This document shows positions 1-10,982 of a stretch of DNA of 64,000 nucleotides, piece by piece. The notes below the pieces were generated by a model. It had not been told where the DNA came from. It worked only from the letters and a program-made list of their open reading frames with translations, and searched no databases. Source of the DNA: Simmondsia chinensis (taxonomy: Eukaryota; Streptophyta; Magnoliopsida; Caryophyllales; Simmondsiaceae); NCBI GenBank assembly GCA_018398585.1, contig JAGTTD010000010.1, positions 24,871,739 to 24,935,738 of the forward strand, given 5' to 3'. Within the stretch, counting starts at the first letter, position 1; the number at the start of each line of letters is the position of its first letter. Both the position numbers and the translations under genes were made by a program.

Positions 1-775
1 ATGTTCTTGGACATATGATATCTAAGAAAGGGCATCTATGGATCTGAATAGAACAACACATTGTGACCAGCTCTATTTGATAGAAGGCAGCTGATCTCAT
101 TATTGACACCAAGGCACGTGTTTGGGTGCATATGCATGATATGTTGAGAGCACTTACATTGAGTGACCAAATCACTTAGATAATATGTAGTTTTCGGGGT
201 GCCGATTGTGTAAGTGGTTTCTTTAGACCTACGTTTAAGGCTTATTAGCAACTCATTATACCTTGGCTCTCGACTTCCAGTTGCCAAAGGGCTTATAGAA
301 CTGAGATTAGGTATAGTCAAGTACTTACGAAGTCAATGAATAGAATTTGAGGAATTTATCACTCACGATTGTAGGAGAGATGCTTTATGAATTATCACTC
401 ACACAAACTCTCAAAGACTTTGGCAAAGGCAAATGGACAATAAGAGAAGAGTCTCTTCATTGCTTTACCCTAGTGGTAACCTATTAGGGATTCGTAAGTA
501 GTCTATACCCTAGGTTTACCCTGAGCATATTATGGTGGAACGAATGACCTTGCATGGCAATTGCCACCTAACGAGTTCCTATAATGACACTAGTTTATTT
601 ATGTCATTTGGTTCATGGATGCTCATGGCTTGTAATGCCATTTTAGAAACTGGTTTAAAGAAGTTTGATTGCATGCCTTTGATTAGTGATTAATCTAGTC
701 ATATATCCATTACTAGATTGAAATTGAACCTAGGGTCTTGCACATACAATAGGATTGAGTAATCCAGTGGAGTTG
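1..775. other. Unassigned left flank, no gene recognised
   Basis: No convincing coding sequence is seen. The longest open frame, 94 codons on the minus strand, has no recognisable motif and is probably chance. The texture resembles a long retrotransposon LTR or an untranslated leader. Chromovirus 1 is inserted at its right edge, so this stretch and the sequence after 6521 were once continuous. No terminal motif or partner copy was found in the window. Confidence 0.4.
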
Positions 776-1168
776 TGTTATGATTCATGATATATCCTAA
801 CCTAAAGATAGTATGCTTTAATCGATTAATTGCAGCAGTGTTAATATTGCAGTTCAAATAACAGTTTTGGCACGTGAAGTCTGTCCAGCCGTTAAGTTCG
901 GTTGCTGCTGGTCGTGGAGGGTCAAGTTTGGCGGCTGATTGGAATTTAGTCGGTGGCTTAAGAGTCTCAATTCAATGTATTTTTAGCTTGTTAGATCTTA
1001 GTATAAATAAGGAGCTTTGCTTGTATTTTGATTCATTGAATGATTAAGATTTCTGGTTTCTCTCTCTCATTTCTAATTCTCTCTATTTTCTCATCTCCCC
1101 TCACTTCTTTCTCATCTCATACTCTTTTGACCTAGGCTATGATTCAAGGTCGTTCTTGAATCATAACA
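776..1168 (+). repeat. 5' LTR of chromovirus 1
   Basis: This 393-bp LTR starts TGTTATGATTC and ends GAATCATAACA, a perfect 11-bp inverted end. It contains a TATA box near 1002 and a long TCT-rich tract (about 1055-1130) shared in style with the other chromovirus LTRs here. It matches 6120-6521. Confidence 0.93.
1002..1010 (+). promoter_or_regulatory. LTR TATA box, chromovirus 1
   Basis: TATAAATAA lies about 165 bp upstream of the LTR end. The same motif is kept in the 3' LTR at 6355-6363. Transcription probably starts about 30 bp downstream, which would mark the U3/R boundary. Confidence 0.6.
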
Positions 1169-1170
1169 AT

Positions 1171-1182
1171 TGGTATCAGAGC
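1171..1182 (+). other. Primer binding site (initiator Met tRNA type)
   Basis: TGGTATCAGAGC lies two bases after the 5' LTR. It is complementary to the 3' end of plant initiator tRNA-Met and would prime minus-strand DNA synthesis. Confidence 0.9.
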
Positions 1183-1551
1183 CTTGATTTGCTTCCAAAT
1201 CAAGCTTCAATTGATAGCAACACTGTTTGAATTGTAATTGAATTGAATTGAGTTCATCTGAACAAGAATTGGTTGGAATTGACTAAGTTCTATGAAGTTG
1301 CAGTAAGAACAGCTAAATTTCCATTCAATTGTTATTGATTAACCTCAGCTGGTTGCAATTGAGTTGAATTCACTTTAGGAAACAAAGATTCAAATCAGAT
1401 TGCACTTAATTGAGTTCTATTTAGTTGATTACTGACTCATATAGAGAGAACTAGCGATTTAGTTGAAGTTGTTAGCAGCAGTGTAGGTTTAAAATAGAGT
1501 GAGTGATCTTAGAATGATAGTTGCATCAAGCTTCAGCAAGTAATTGAGATC

Positions 1552-2580
1552 ATGGCAGGAGGAGTTACCACTCGGGCTGGAGATGCAGCTGCAGCAGCAG
1601 CAGCAGCAGCAGCTGTCAATGCAGGGAATAATGCTGGAACCCCAGCTAACACCTATGCTAGTGTGGCTGCTAGAGCACATCCTACTTAAGAGGACAAAGC
1701 CAGGCACAAAGGCCAAGGTTTAGGAGATGGATTGGACAGAGTATCTCAAGCCTTGGAGAATATGACCTTGGAAATGGGAATGATGCTTCAACAACAGCAG
1801 GAATTGATTAATGGGATGAATGCTCGGGCTGCCAGACCACACACTCCTCCTAGAGCTGATGTTTTGTTACCTGCTAGTCAGCTTAACAGGAATGACTGTC
1901 CAAGGGACGTTCCAGTTGAACAAGGGAAGAATGAGGGTGGAACGATGGTCAAGAACAATGGACTTCGACAGCCAGAAGTGAAGATAGATGCGTTTGATGG
2001 ATCTCAGCCATAGTTGTGAATTAGGAGGTGTGAAAGGTACTTTTGTTTTTATTAAATTAAGGAGGCTGAGATGGTGGAATATGCAGCTGTTCACTTGCAC
2101 ACATACCATGAAGTTTGGTTTTACAGTTTGATCCGTAGCCATCCAGACATCACTTGGACTAAGTTTGTTGAGAAATTATGTGATAGATATGGTGATGAGG
2201 GTTCCGGAGATGTGGTGGACCATTTTAGTAAAGTGATGCAAACAACTACTGTGAAGGAGTATATGACACGCTTTGAGAACTTAAGAGCTCGAATGATGGC
2301 AGTTCGTCCTGGTGCTAGTGAAGCCTTCAATATCTAAAGTTTCATTAGTGGTCTTAACCCTAAAATTAAGAACTTAGTTAAGGCTATTGGGCCCTTGTTC
2401 TTGTCCCGAGCCTTATCCAAGGCAAAGATATATGATGCTATGGTGTGTACAAGTAAGTTCTGCATTACTTGGAGGGAGTAAAAGGGATCCTAAGTCCCTA
2501 AGTTAGGAGGAAAAGAGGGCTCAGAGGTTGTGTTTTAAGTGTAACCAGAGGTACTTTTTTGGGCATAAGTGCAATCCCAA
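1552..2580 (+). pseudogene. gag: gag of chromovirus 1 (broken)
   Basis: The ATG at 1552 opens an alanine-rich N-terminus of the kind shared by the other chromovirus gags here. A stop at 1687 ends it after 45 codons, but the same frame continues with a coiled-coil-like stretch and the capsid region (about 1970-2440: a DAFDG motif, then EVWFYSL and YMTRFENLRARM). Further in-frame stops fall at 2011, 2020, 2053 and 2335. A zinc knuckle of the form CX2C...GHKC follows at about 2531-2575 in another frame, so a frameshift lies near 2450-2520. Gag would form the virus-like particle; this copy cannot. Confidence 0.85.
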
Positions 2581-3091
2581 GCTATTGATGTCTGCTTTTG
2601 GAGCTCAAGCTGATGAGGCACCTAATGAAGAAGAAACAGAATCTGATAGCAGTGACCAAGAACAAGAGTTAGTGGAAGAAGTAGAGGAGGACGAAGTTGA
2701 AATCTCTGTCAAAGCTTTGACAGGAAATGGATCCCACAGTACCATAAGAATCAAAGGGGAAGTAAGCCAGAGGTATCTATTGGTGTTAGTAGATATTGGA
2801 AGCACACATAGCTTCCTTGATCCAAAAATTGTCAAGCATGTGGGACATGAAGTCATTAAGACTAATCCTCTGGCTGTTACGGTGGTTGATGGAAGCTCAA
2901 TGCTTACCTAAACCAAGTGCAAAGCTTGCATATGATTTCAGTATCTTAAAGCTTGAGGGATGTGACATGGTCCTCGGGGTGGATTGGATGAAGACCATGA
3001 GTCCCTTGATATTTGATTTTTTACAGCTCACTGTTTCATTTGAGATGAATGTATGACAGTGAAATTGTATGGTACTTAAGAGCAAGCTCAA
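2581..3091 (+). pseudogene. Aspartic protease region of chromovirus 1
   Basis: An acidic linker (Glu/Asp-rich, about 2610-2700) leads into a retropepsin-like domain. The active-site region reads VDIGSTHSF near 2790; the other copies here have DSGS, so the catalytic Asp is kept but the next residue is Ile. The frame shifts near 2900 and continues in the 2796-3056 frame with a GCDMVLGVDWM motif, which is typical of the second half of gypsy proteases. The enzyme would have matured Gag-Pol. Confidence 0.8.
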
Positions 3092-4546
3092 TTGCAAATG
3101 ATTAGAGTTAAACGTATTGAAGGAATGGTTAAAAAAGGAGCAATCAAATGGGTTGGCCAGTTGTGTTCGATTACTTCTGCAGCTGCAGAGCCTATTAGGA
3201 AGTTGAATCCTCACATTGACAAGCTGATTAAGGATTACAAGAGTTTGTTCGAGCAGCCAACCACACTTCCTCCCAAGAGATCATTTGATCATGCTATACC
3301 ATTGAAATCCAATTCGGATCCGGTTAACCTGAGACCACATAAGTATCCTCACTCACAAAAGAGTGAAATTGAAAGACAAGTGGATGAGCTCCTAAAGACT
3401 GATTTCATAAGGCACAGCCATAGTCCTTTTGCTTCACCGGTGATTTTGGTTAAGAAGAAGGACAGGACTTCAAGAATGTACATTGATTATAGGCAGCTCA
3501 GTTCTCTTACTGGTAAAGACAAGTTTCCTATTCCTATCATTGATGATCTTTTGGATGAATTACACGGTTCACACTTCTTCTCTAAACTTGATCTAAGACA
3601 AGGCTATTATTAGATACGAGTGATGGGGCAAGACATATACATGACAGCTTTTCGCACTCACTACAACCATTATGAGTTTGTGGTGATGCCTTTTGGATTA
3701 ACAAATGGTCCAACTACGTTTCAAGCTTTGATGAACGAAGTATTCAAGGAGTTCTTGAGGAAGTTTGCCTTGGTCTTTTTCGATGATATTTTGATATATA
3801 GATCATCATCATTTGAAGATCATCTCGGCCATTTACAGCAGGTCTTTAGTACTTTGCGCCAACATAAGCTTTTTGCCAAACTTTTTGGCCAACATCAAGT
3901 AGAGTATCTGGGCCATATTATTTCATATCACGGAGTTTCTACGTATCCCTCTAAGGTTCAGGCGATGCAAGAATGGCCTACTCTTACCAATTTGAAGCAA
4001 TTGCGTGGGTTTCTTGGATTGACAGGTTATTACAGGAAGTTTGTGGCAGGATATGGAGTCATAAACAAGCCTTTAACCGAACTTCTCAAAAAGGATGCTT
4101 TTTTTATGGAATCGTTTAGCTCAAGAGGCCTTCAATGCATTGAAAACAGCTATGTGCTACGCCACGGTACTAGCAATGCGCAATTTCAGTAAATCTTTAG
4201 TTCTTGTGACAGATGCGTGTGGAAAGGGAGTTGGGGCTATCTTATCCCGGGGGGAAAACCCGTGGCCTATCTTAGCTAAGCTCTTAGGCCACGACACCAA
4301 GAGCTTTCCATCTATGAGAAAGAGTATCTTGCAATTTTGATGGCAGTCAAGAAATGGAGACACTATTTAGATGGTCTTCATTTTATTATCAGGACGGATC
4401 ATCAGAGTCTCAAGTATCTTCTAGAACAACGTATCACAAGAAGAGTGCAGCGCAAAGGATTGATGAAAATGCTTGGGTTGGATTACTCAATCGAATATAT
4501 TAAAGGGAAAGACAGTACCGCGGCTGATGCCCTATCACGCAAGTAA
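3092..4546 (+). pseudogene. Reverse transcriptase and RNase H of chromovirus 1
   Basis: The RT fingers and palm run from about 3270. A conserved [14 protein letters not shown] block is followed by LDLRQGYY and an in-frame TAG at 3611 where the other copies have Gln. The frame resumes with MPFGLTN and the catalytic FFDD at 3776-3787, intact. The RNase H domain starts about 4180 (TDA near 4210), shifts frame around 4255 and again near 4337, and ends with TDHQSLKYLLEQ and DALSRK before a TAA at 4544. The enzyme would copy the RNA and remove it. Confidence 0.88.
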
Positions 4547-6134
4547 GAAGATGAAATTGAATCTGGTGCTTGTAATGCTGTGTCTGTGGTCTTCCCTGCT
4601 TGGATGGAGGAGGTCCACAAGTCGTATGAAGGAGATTGTCTTGCCCAAGAGTATGTTGCAACCTTTAGTATTACAAGTCCCTCAATTGCAGCAGCCACAT
4701 CTGATGTTCTAACAAGCCATGATAGTGCTGACTCTTCACCTACAACAGCAGCAAAAGCAGTTATACAAGTAGCTCACAGCATTATCAGAATCAAGGGAAG
4801 GGTTTATATAGGCTCTGCAACAAAATTAAGAAGACAAATTATTATTGCTTCTCATGATTTAGCATGGGGAGGACACTCGGGAATAGAAGAAACTTATCAA
4901 CGAGTTAAGAATTATTTCCAGTGGCTGGGGATAAAGAAAGATGTAGAAGAGTATGTTCGGGCTTAGGATGTTTGTCAAAGGATTAAGTCTAATCACACGC
5001 CCTATCAAGGTCTCCTCTAACCTCTTCCAATACCGGATCGTGTGTGGCAGCATATAAGCATGGATTTTATCGAGGGATTGCCCAAGTCAGAGGGGAAGGA
5101 AGTAATATGGGTGGTTGTGGATCGATTCTCAAAGTTTGGACATTTTGTGGCAATAAGTCATCCATTTGCAGCCGAGAAGTTAGCAAAGATTTTCTTAGAC
5201 GATATCTACAAGCTCCATGGGATGCCCAATTCCATTATTTCTGATCGAGACAAGATATTCACCAATCGTTTCTGGCAGGAATTGTTCTTACTCTTGGGAT
5301 CATCTCTCACTTTGAGCTCATCTTATCATCCTCAGACGGATGGGAATACTGAGAGAGTAAATCAGTGCGTAGAGCAGTATTTGCAAAGTATGTTTTAATC
5401 ATCCCAAGCATTAGAGTCAGTGGTTGTCCGTAGCCGAGTATTGGTACAATACTCATGCTCACGCTGCCTTGCAAACTTCTCCCTTCAAGGCCCTATATAG
5501 ATACGATCCTCCATCCCCTTTAATGCTTCAAGGAGTTACTTCTTCAGTAATCGAGGTCAATGACTTGCTTCTTGAATGGAGTCAATTGATGCAACAACTC
5601 AAGGATAACTTGCAATTGACCCAAGCACGAGTGAAGTTTTTTGCTGATAGAAGACGTTTAGACAAATCCTTTTAGGTTGGGGATATGGTTTACTTAAAAC
5701 TCCCACCTTATCGACAGTCTACGGTTGTAGTGAGGAAAAATGTCAAGTTCAGTGCTCGTTATTTTGGACCTTATAAGGTGTTGGAGAAAGTTGGGAAGGT
5801 GACTTGCAGGTTGGAGGTACCTCCGGACTCATATATTGATCCTATATTTCATATATCTCTATTGAAGAAGCAAGTGGCTGAGGGGAAATCAAGTTCATCT
5901 GTTCCTCCTAAAGCTAGTCGTGGTGGTCAGATTGTTCAAGCTCCAGCTGCTATTCTTGACTCGCGGATAGTGCAGCATCATAATCAGAAGGTTAAAGATG
6001 TCCTAGTCCAATGGACTAATTTAGACCAAAATGATTCTACTTGGGAAAAATTGGACTTTATTCAAAGCCAATTCTCCTCCCATACATTCTTGGGGCAAGA
6101 ATGTTCTGAGAGGGGAGTATGTTATGATTTATGA
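4547..6134 (+). pseudogene. Integrase with C-terminal chromodomain of chromovirus 1
   Basis: The zinc-binding N-terminal domain (His pair near 4855-4875, Cys pair near 4966) has an in-frame TAG at 4964. After another stop near 5018, the catalytic core is open from 5042: D in MDFIEG, D in ISDRDKIF, E in NTERVNQ, so the DDE triad is intact. Stops at about 5396 and 5673 break the C-terminal half. The end of the protein (about 5985-6080) carries a chromodomain-like VLVQWTNLDQNDSTWEKL segment, the mark of chromoviruses, thought to direct insertion to marked chromatin. The reading runs into the 3' LTR. Confidence 0.88.
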
Positions 6135-6521
6135 TATATCCTAACCTCAAGACAGTATGCTTTAATCGGTTAATTGTAGCAGTGTTAATATTGCAGTTCA
6201 TTGCAGTTCAAATAACAATTTTGGCACGCAAAGTCCGTCCAGCTGTTAAGTTCGGTTGCAGCTGGTCAAGGAGGGTCAAGTTTGGCGGCTGATTGGAATT
6301 TAGTCGGTGGCTTAAGAGTCAAATTCAATGTATTTCTAGCTCATAAGATCTTAGTATAAATAAGGAGCTTTGCTTGTATTTTGATTCATTGAATGATCAA
6401 AATTTATGAATTCTCTCTCTCATCTCTAATTTTCTCTATTTTCTCATCTCCCCTCACTTTTTTCTCATCTTATACTCTTTTGACATAGGTTATGATTAAA
6501 GATCGTTCTTGAATCATAAAA
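6120..6521 (+). repeat. 3' LTR of chromovirus 1
   Basis: This 402-bp LTR is preceded by a purine tract (GAGAGGGGAG, plus-strand primer site). It differs from the 5' LTR by scattered substitutions and a small duplication of TTGCAGTTCA near 6190-6200, which points to an old insertion. Confidence 0.92.
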
Positions 6522-6969
6522 ATTTGTTATTTAAATTAGAATTGAGAATCTAATTGAAACAAAATGAATGACAATGACAATCTGACTCTGTATGGTTATG
6601 AATTTAACTTAGTCTTGCTATCATCAGATATGTTTAACTTCGTTTAGAGAAAAACAAAATACAAATATGGTTTATGAAGCCAGAAGGGCAATTTTGAAAC
6701 GTTGACGATTATGGTAATTTGATTAATTTTTATTTATAAGACATGTTCTTATGTGAATAGTATTATTTTAAAGGGTGGAAACAGTAATGTGCATTTATTT
6801 ATGAGAATAAAAAATAATTGGTTTATTGGAAATTTAAATAGGAAAAAAAATTTAAAAGGTATTGAATTATAAACCAATAAATGTTTTTGGTATTTAACTC
6901 TTCAGTATTAAAACAAAAAGCATTGAACATTCATATATGGATTAATTTAGAATTACACAATTAAGGGGA
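6522..6969. other. AT-rich stretch, nothing recognised
   Basis: No open frame of note and no terminal repeats. It continues the sequence that ended at 775 before chromovirus 1 was inserted. Confidence 0.4.
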
Positions 6970-7825
6970 CTCAATTTAACATTTTTAGTGAGAATAGTAT
7001 TGTTAAAGAGTATGGTTATTTACCTTTTAGAACCTCGACATTTGTGGAAATAATAAAAAAGGCTTGTGATCTTTTTGATTTATTTTTTTAGTACCTTAGT
7101 TTTATCCGTATTAATAAATATGACCCTTTCTAGTGATATGACATCATTTTCAAGTAGAAAACTATACCTCTTGATAACATTTGGGACATTTCAAATAGAT
7201 CACAGAACCATGTTTTAGCCCAATTGTGTCCAAGCGTTGTGTTTTGCAATCCTCGAGAACACAAGAATAATCATGGCACCAAACTTTAGTGCCATACATC
7301 AAAACAACGTAATTTTGGTCAGGGGTAATTTGGTCTTTTCATGCACCAGATATTTTGTTTTGCAGGAGAATCTCATATTTATTAATGCGAACAAAACTAA
7401 GGTACTAAAAAATCAAAACAGTCACGGCCCTTGGCCCAAACGATGTTGTTTTGATGCCTAATACTGGCCTTTCGCGCCATTGGTTATTCTTCTATCCCGG
7501 GGGACAACAAAATGCAATGTATGGACGCAATTTGTACTAAAAAGGAAACGTTTTGTGCTGCATTTAAAATGCCCCAAATGCTATTAAGGGATATATTTGT
7601 CAACATACTTGGCTAGTTAAAGTAACTGGCTATGTAAGCTTTCTCCCAGAAAATGACGTCATCCCACCGGAGATGATCCTAACGAAAAAAACCCTATGGT
7701 AATATAAAAATTTCACAAAGGTCAATGACCTTTTTATTATTTTCACAAACGTTGAGATACAAAAAAGTAAATAACTCGACTTTTTAACAGTGCTATTTTC
7801 CAAAACAATGCTAAACTATTTCCTG
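6970..7825. mobile_element. Decayed terminal-inverted-repeat element (MITE-like)
   Basis: The left side (about 6978-7080) and the reverse complement of the right side (about 7715-7825) share an imperfect inverted repeat of roughly 100 bp. Matching blocks include ATAG..TGTTAAA and GTTATTTAC at the ends and GAAATAATAAAAA further in. By eye, identity is about three quarters. The interior (7100-7700) has no domain; the 74-codon frame at 7237 is likely chance. No clear target duplication was found, so the superfamily is open. Confidence 0.5.
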
Positions 7826-8175
7826 TCGATTGTACAATTTTAAATTAATTCTTAATTGAGTGTTCAATTATTTTATTTTACCATTGAATAGTTAAAAACC
7901 TAAAAAAATTCTTTGGGGTATACTTCAACACCTTTTTAATTCCTTTTCCATTTAAGTAATATTTGAATTACTAAGCTTAATAAGGATAAGCTATACTAGT
8001 CTCTCACTCTTATATGGCCGGCCCCTAGGGTTTTTGCGAAAACTAGGGGTGCTTCTCTCTCTCTCTATATATATAATTTTGTATAATTATTATAATTATG
8101 CATGATGAACATAAGACTTCGGAAGAGAGGGGGGGGGGGGGGGGGGGGGGAGAATATAAAGAGAAACATTAAAAT
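7826..8175. other. AT-rich stretch with simple repeats
   Basis: No gene is seen. It contains a CT-repeat followed by an AT-repeat (about 8053-8076) and a long G homopolymer at 8129-8150. Confidence 0.5.
8129..8150 (+). repeat. Homopolymer of 22 G
   Basis: An uninterrupted run of 22 guanines follows GGAAGAGA. Such tracts can form quadruplexes and are unstable in replication, cloning and sequencing, so the exact length may be unreliable. Confidence 0.9.
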
Positions 8176-9663
8176 TGTTGGGAATAATGTCATGAAATTC
8201 AGATTTATTCTATTAATATTACTTTATTAATGAATAAAATTGAAGTTTCAATCATTTCCTTGTTAAATTTGTGTAAGCGATTATTTATACTGCATGTGAT
8301 TTTATTTTGAGTATCGTCTACGAGATGAACAGAGTCCTCAGGTTATATTTTACATGTTTGTTCTAAGTAGATAATGAGATTAAGCCACAGCTAGACTTGG
8401 AACAAATGGTATGGAACGTTATTTGAATAACTCATGGTTAATGATGAGCTTGGGCTACTTGTCTGTTAAGACCATGACTTAACACTTTAGATGATTTGTC
8501 TTGCCATGTGTATGGTGATCCAAAAGTGTTAGGTTGGTGTGTTTAATAAGATTGATACACTGAACTAGACCATGGGAGTTGCTTGTTTCTAGACTACTAT
8601 CGGAGATGAATAAATTATGGACTTGTGCATGGAATGTTAGCTACTTTGGTGTGCCGACGACTGTAGAGGGTTCATGGCAGAAGCCTTAATGGTTAACCGT
8701 GACATTGAATCTGATCTTTTCATCTACAATGAGGCAACTAAAAACAAAAATACTGACCAATGGGTCTTAGTAATGAAATTTGAGAATATGTTTAAGTATA
8801 AATGAATTATTCAGTGAAAAAAATATAGATGTCCCCTTAGTTGATTCATAAATATTTGAATAGTTCGGAAACTTTGGCCAAAGTATTCCAAGTGTTTGAC
8901 ATTTGAAATTTATACTGTGAATATGTTCAAGTATAAATGAATTATTTAGTGAAGGGCGAGTCGGCAACTAATTGAGAAGCTGTGAGAAGGATAATTGTGG
9001 TAGTTATATTTATTATTCGTCATGGACATCTAGTAGAGGGGTTGTTATTATCAATACAGTCTATTAGGGAGATATCGAATAAATGGTTTAAATTTGGAAT
9101 GCAGTGAGATTTATTTAGTGGAATTAAGTCTTATTAAATGGTAATTAAATTATATCATGAGATGTTTAATTTAACCCATTTAGAGCTAATTTGAATTGTC
9201 CCTGAGGTCCCTACGTAAGCCTCTGTATTTATTGCAATTGAAAAAATATTAAAGAATTAATTAGATGAGTAAATTTAATTTTGCCAAGCATTATTCATGA
9301 GACGAATATAAGCTAAAAAATTATAAAATAAAATAATTTTAAAAAAAAATTAAAATTCACAAGATGAATTTTTACATGTGGGAATCAAAGAAAAATAAAT
9401 AAAAAGAAAAATCACAAAATCCCTAACACAAGCTGTGATGCCTAGGTTGGCTATCGCGTGCTGGGAGGTTCAGGAGGGTGATCCATGTGCGTGCAGGTGG
9501 GCCAATTGCGCCCGGCCACGTGGTACGCAGGGACAATTAAAAGGGTGCGCGTTTTGAACGGTAGTAAAACCCTGGGTTTTGTTTTAATTAAAACGATGCG
9601 GTTTGTTTTATAACTGCAAATCTCACATCAAAAAGTAGAGATTTTTTCACTCCGATATACGAT

Positions 9664-9672
9664 TATAAATAG
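9664..9672 (+). promoter_or_regulatory. LTR TATA box (family A/B)
   Basis: TATAAATAG followed by AGG...; the same motif and context recur at 46450-46458 and 63832-63840 in element A. The conserved position in three copies supports it as the LTR promoter. Confidence 0.65.
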
Positions 9673-10026
9673 AGGTGTTTATTCCAAAGGTTTGGCATCA
9701 ATTAAATTTAGCATTAAAAAATTAAAGATTTCTGAAAGTGTTGACTTTTGGAGATCTAGTGGAGGAGAAAAATTTCTCTTGAAATTTTTTTCCCTCAAAG
9801 TTTAATATTTTTTGGAGCCCACTCTCCAGGCATTTCGAGGTCATTGCGTAGAAGGCCGTTAGGTCTCAGTTTTCTCAGCTTTCGAGGAGTATTATTATTT
9901 TCTGATTTTCTTTATTTGGAGCAAATCCGGGTATGTTCTTCTTTCTTTCTCTTTTAAGTTTTTGCTTTTCTATTTATTTACAACTTTTTTTTGTTATGCC
10001 CGATATAAGTTTATGTTATTGTTTTG

Positions 10027-10810
10027 GAGTCGGTTCCCAAAATAATGCTGAAAAATAAAAAAATAAAAAAATAATGCCAAAAATAAATAATTACCAATCT
10101 ACTATTGAACCGCATTTAGAAAACGCGGTTCACTCCAAAAATAACCAAATTAATTTTTGCCAGTTATAAAACGCGTCTTAAAGACGCGTTTCATATGAAC
10201 ATAAACCGCGTTAGTGGTTCATTCGAAGATAAACCGCGTCTTTAAGACGCGGTTCATATCATTGTACAAGATAAGTCTTGAAGTCAAGGACGCCCACGCT
10301 CGAAACGAATTCAAAATGAAATGGATGAAATGACTATACACGAAGGGTCACACGTGAATTATGTAAGAAAAAATATCATAATGTATTGACATGCAAGATG
10401 AAAAAGGAGCACGAGGCTCGGTTAGCAGCTAGTAGCAGTGAAATATATCACAGTAATATTTATTTATGTTTCATTCTTTTGAACATTTATTTATGTTTTA
10501 TTTATATTATTTTTTATATAGTGGTTCGTTATTTATATATATCTATTAGTTTGTTATTTATGTTGTTTAATTCATAAAGCATTATAACCGCGTTTACTAA
10601 ACGCGTTTTATGTGATAATAAACCGCGTCTTCTAAACGCGGTTCATGCCTTATAAAAATTTTTTTGCTTGATGCGGTTATTTTTGCATATAACCGCGTTT
10701 ATTAAATGCGGTTTAGTAAACGCGGTTCAACAGTAGATTGGTAAATATTTATTTTTTAGCATTATTTTTTTTATTTTTTTATTTTTCAGCATTATTTTGG
10801 GAACCGACTC
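10027..10810. mobile_element. Mutator-type MITE, 784 bp, 9-bp target duplication
   Basis: The ends are long inverted repeats of about 80 bp, starting GAGTCGGTTCCC and ending GGGAACCGACTC, nearly perfect. A 9-bp direct repeat ATTGTTTTG flanks the element at 10018-10026 and 10811-10819; 9 bp is the Mutator signature. It is inserted in the long LTR that starts at 8176. Inside the ends lie several short palindromes built on AACCGCGT...ACGCGGTT (for example 10232-10254). The middle (about 10260-10560) has no transposase; the 63-codon frame at 10386 may be chance or a captured gene scrap. It would be moved by a transposase from elsewhere. Confidence 0.93.
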
Positions 10811-10982
10811 ATTGTTTTGAATATATTAGAGTAGTGACATATAGATTTAAATTAGGAATTTCAATCTATAAATTTAAATTTATGAAATTTAAATCAACCT
10901 TAGGTTTAAAATTAAGAATTTTAAACCCTTCCTCTGCGTTAACTTAATTAAATTAGGGAGGATTTTTGAAATCCATCCCAAC

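Larger units (their letters stand above)
776..6521 (+). mobile_element. Chromovirus 1: near full-length, decayed Ty3/gypsy LTR element
   Basis: A 5.75-kb element bounded by LTRs that begin TGTTATGATT and end in AATCATA(A)CA. The flanks AGTTG (771-775) and ATTTG (6522-6526) match at 4 of 5 bases and look like a mutated 5-bp target duplication. The primer binding site next to the 5' LTR fits initiator methionine tRNA. The order gag, protease, RT, RNase H, integrase, C-terminal chromodomain identifies a Ty3/gypsy chromovirus. Short LTRs and total size resemble the Reina-type group, but that placement is inference. More than ten stops and frameshifts make it inactive. Confidence 0.93.
8176..10982 (+). 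repeat. Long copia LTR of family A/B, split by a MITE
   Basis: It starts TGTTGGGAATAATG and is related along its length to the LTRs of elements A and B. Shared blocks include the segment after CTACGAGATG near 8318, the GGGCGAGTCGG block near 8955, the 'ttaacccatttagagct' block near 9171 and a TATA box. A primer-site-like TGGTATTAGAGC at 10985-10996 marks the LTR end near 10982. Without the 793 bp of MITE and duplication the LTR is about 2.0 kb. A TCCCAACA at 11203-11210, an exact inverse of the LTR start, is flanked by AAAAA versus AAAAT before 8176. The copy may therefore be a nearly solo LTR with a little leader sequence. Confidence 0.75.

Noticed and set aside
36..320. 94-codon minus-strand frame at the window start
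   Set aside because: No motif or homologous copy; typical of chance frames in LTR-like DNA.
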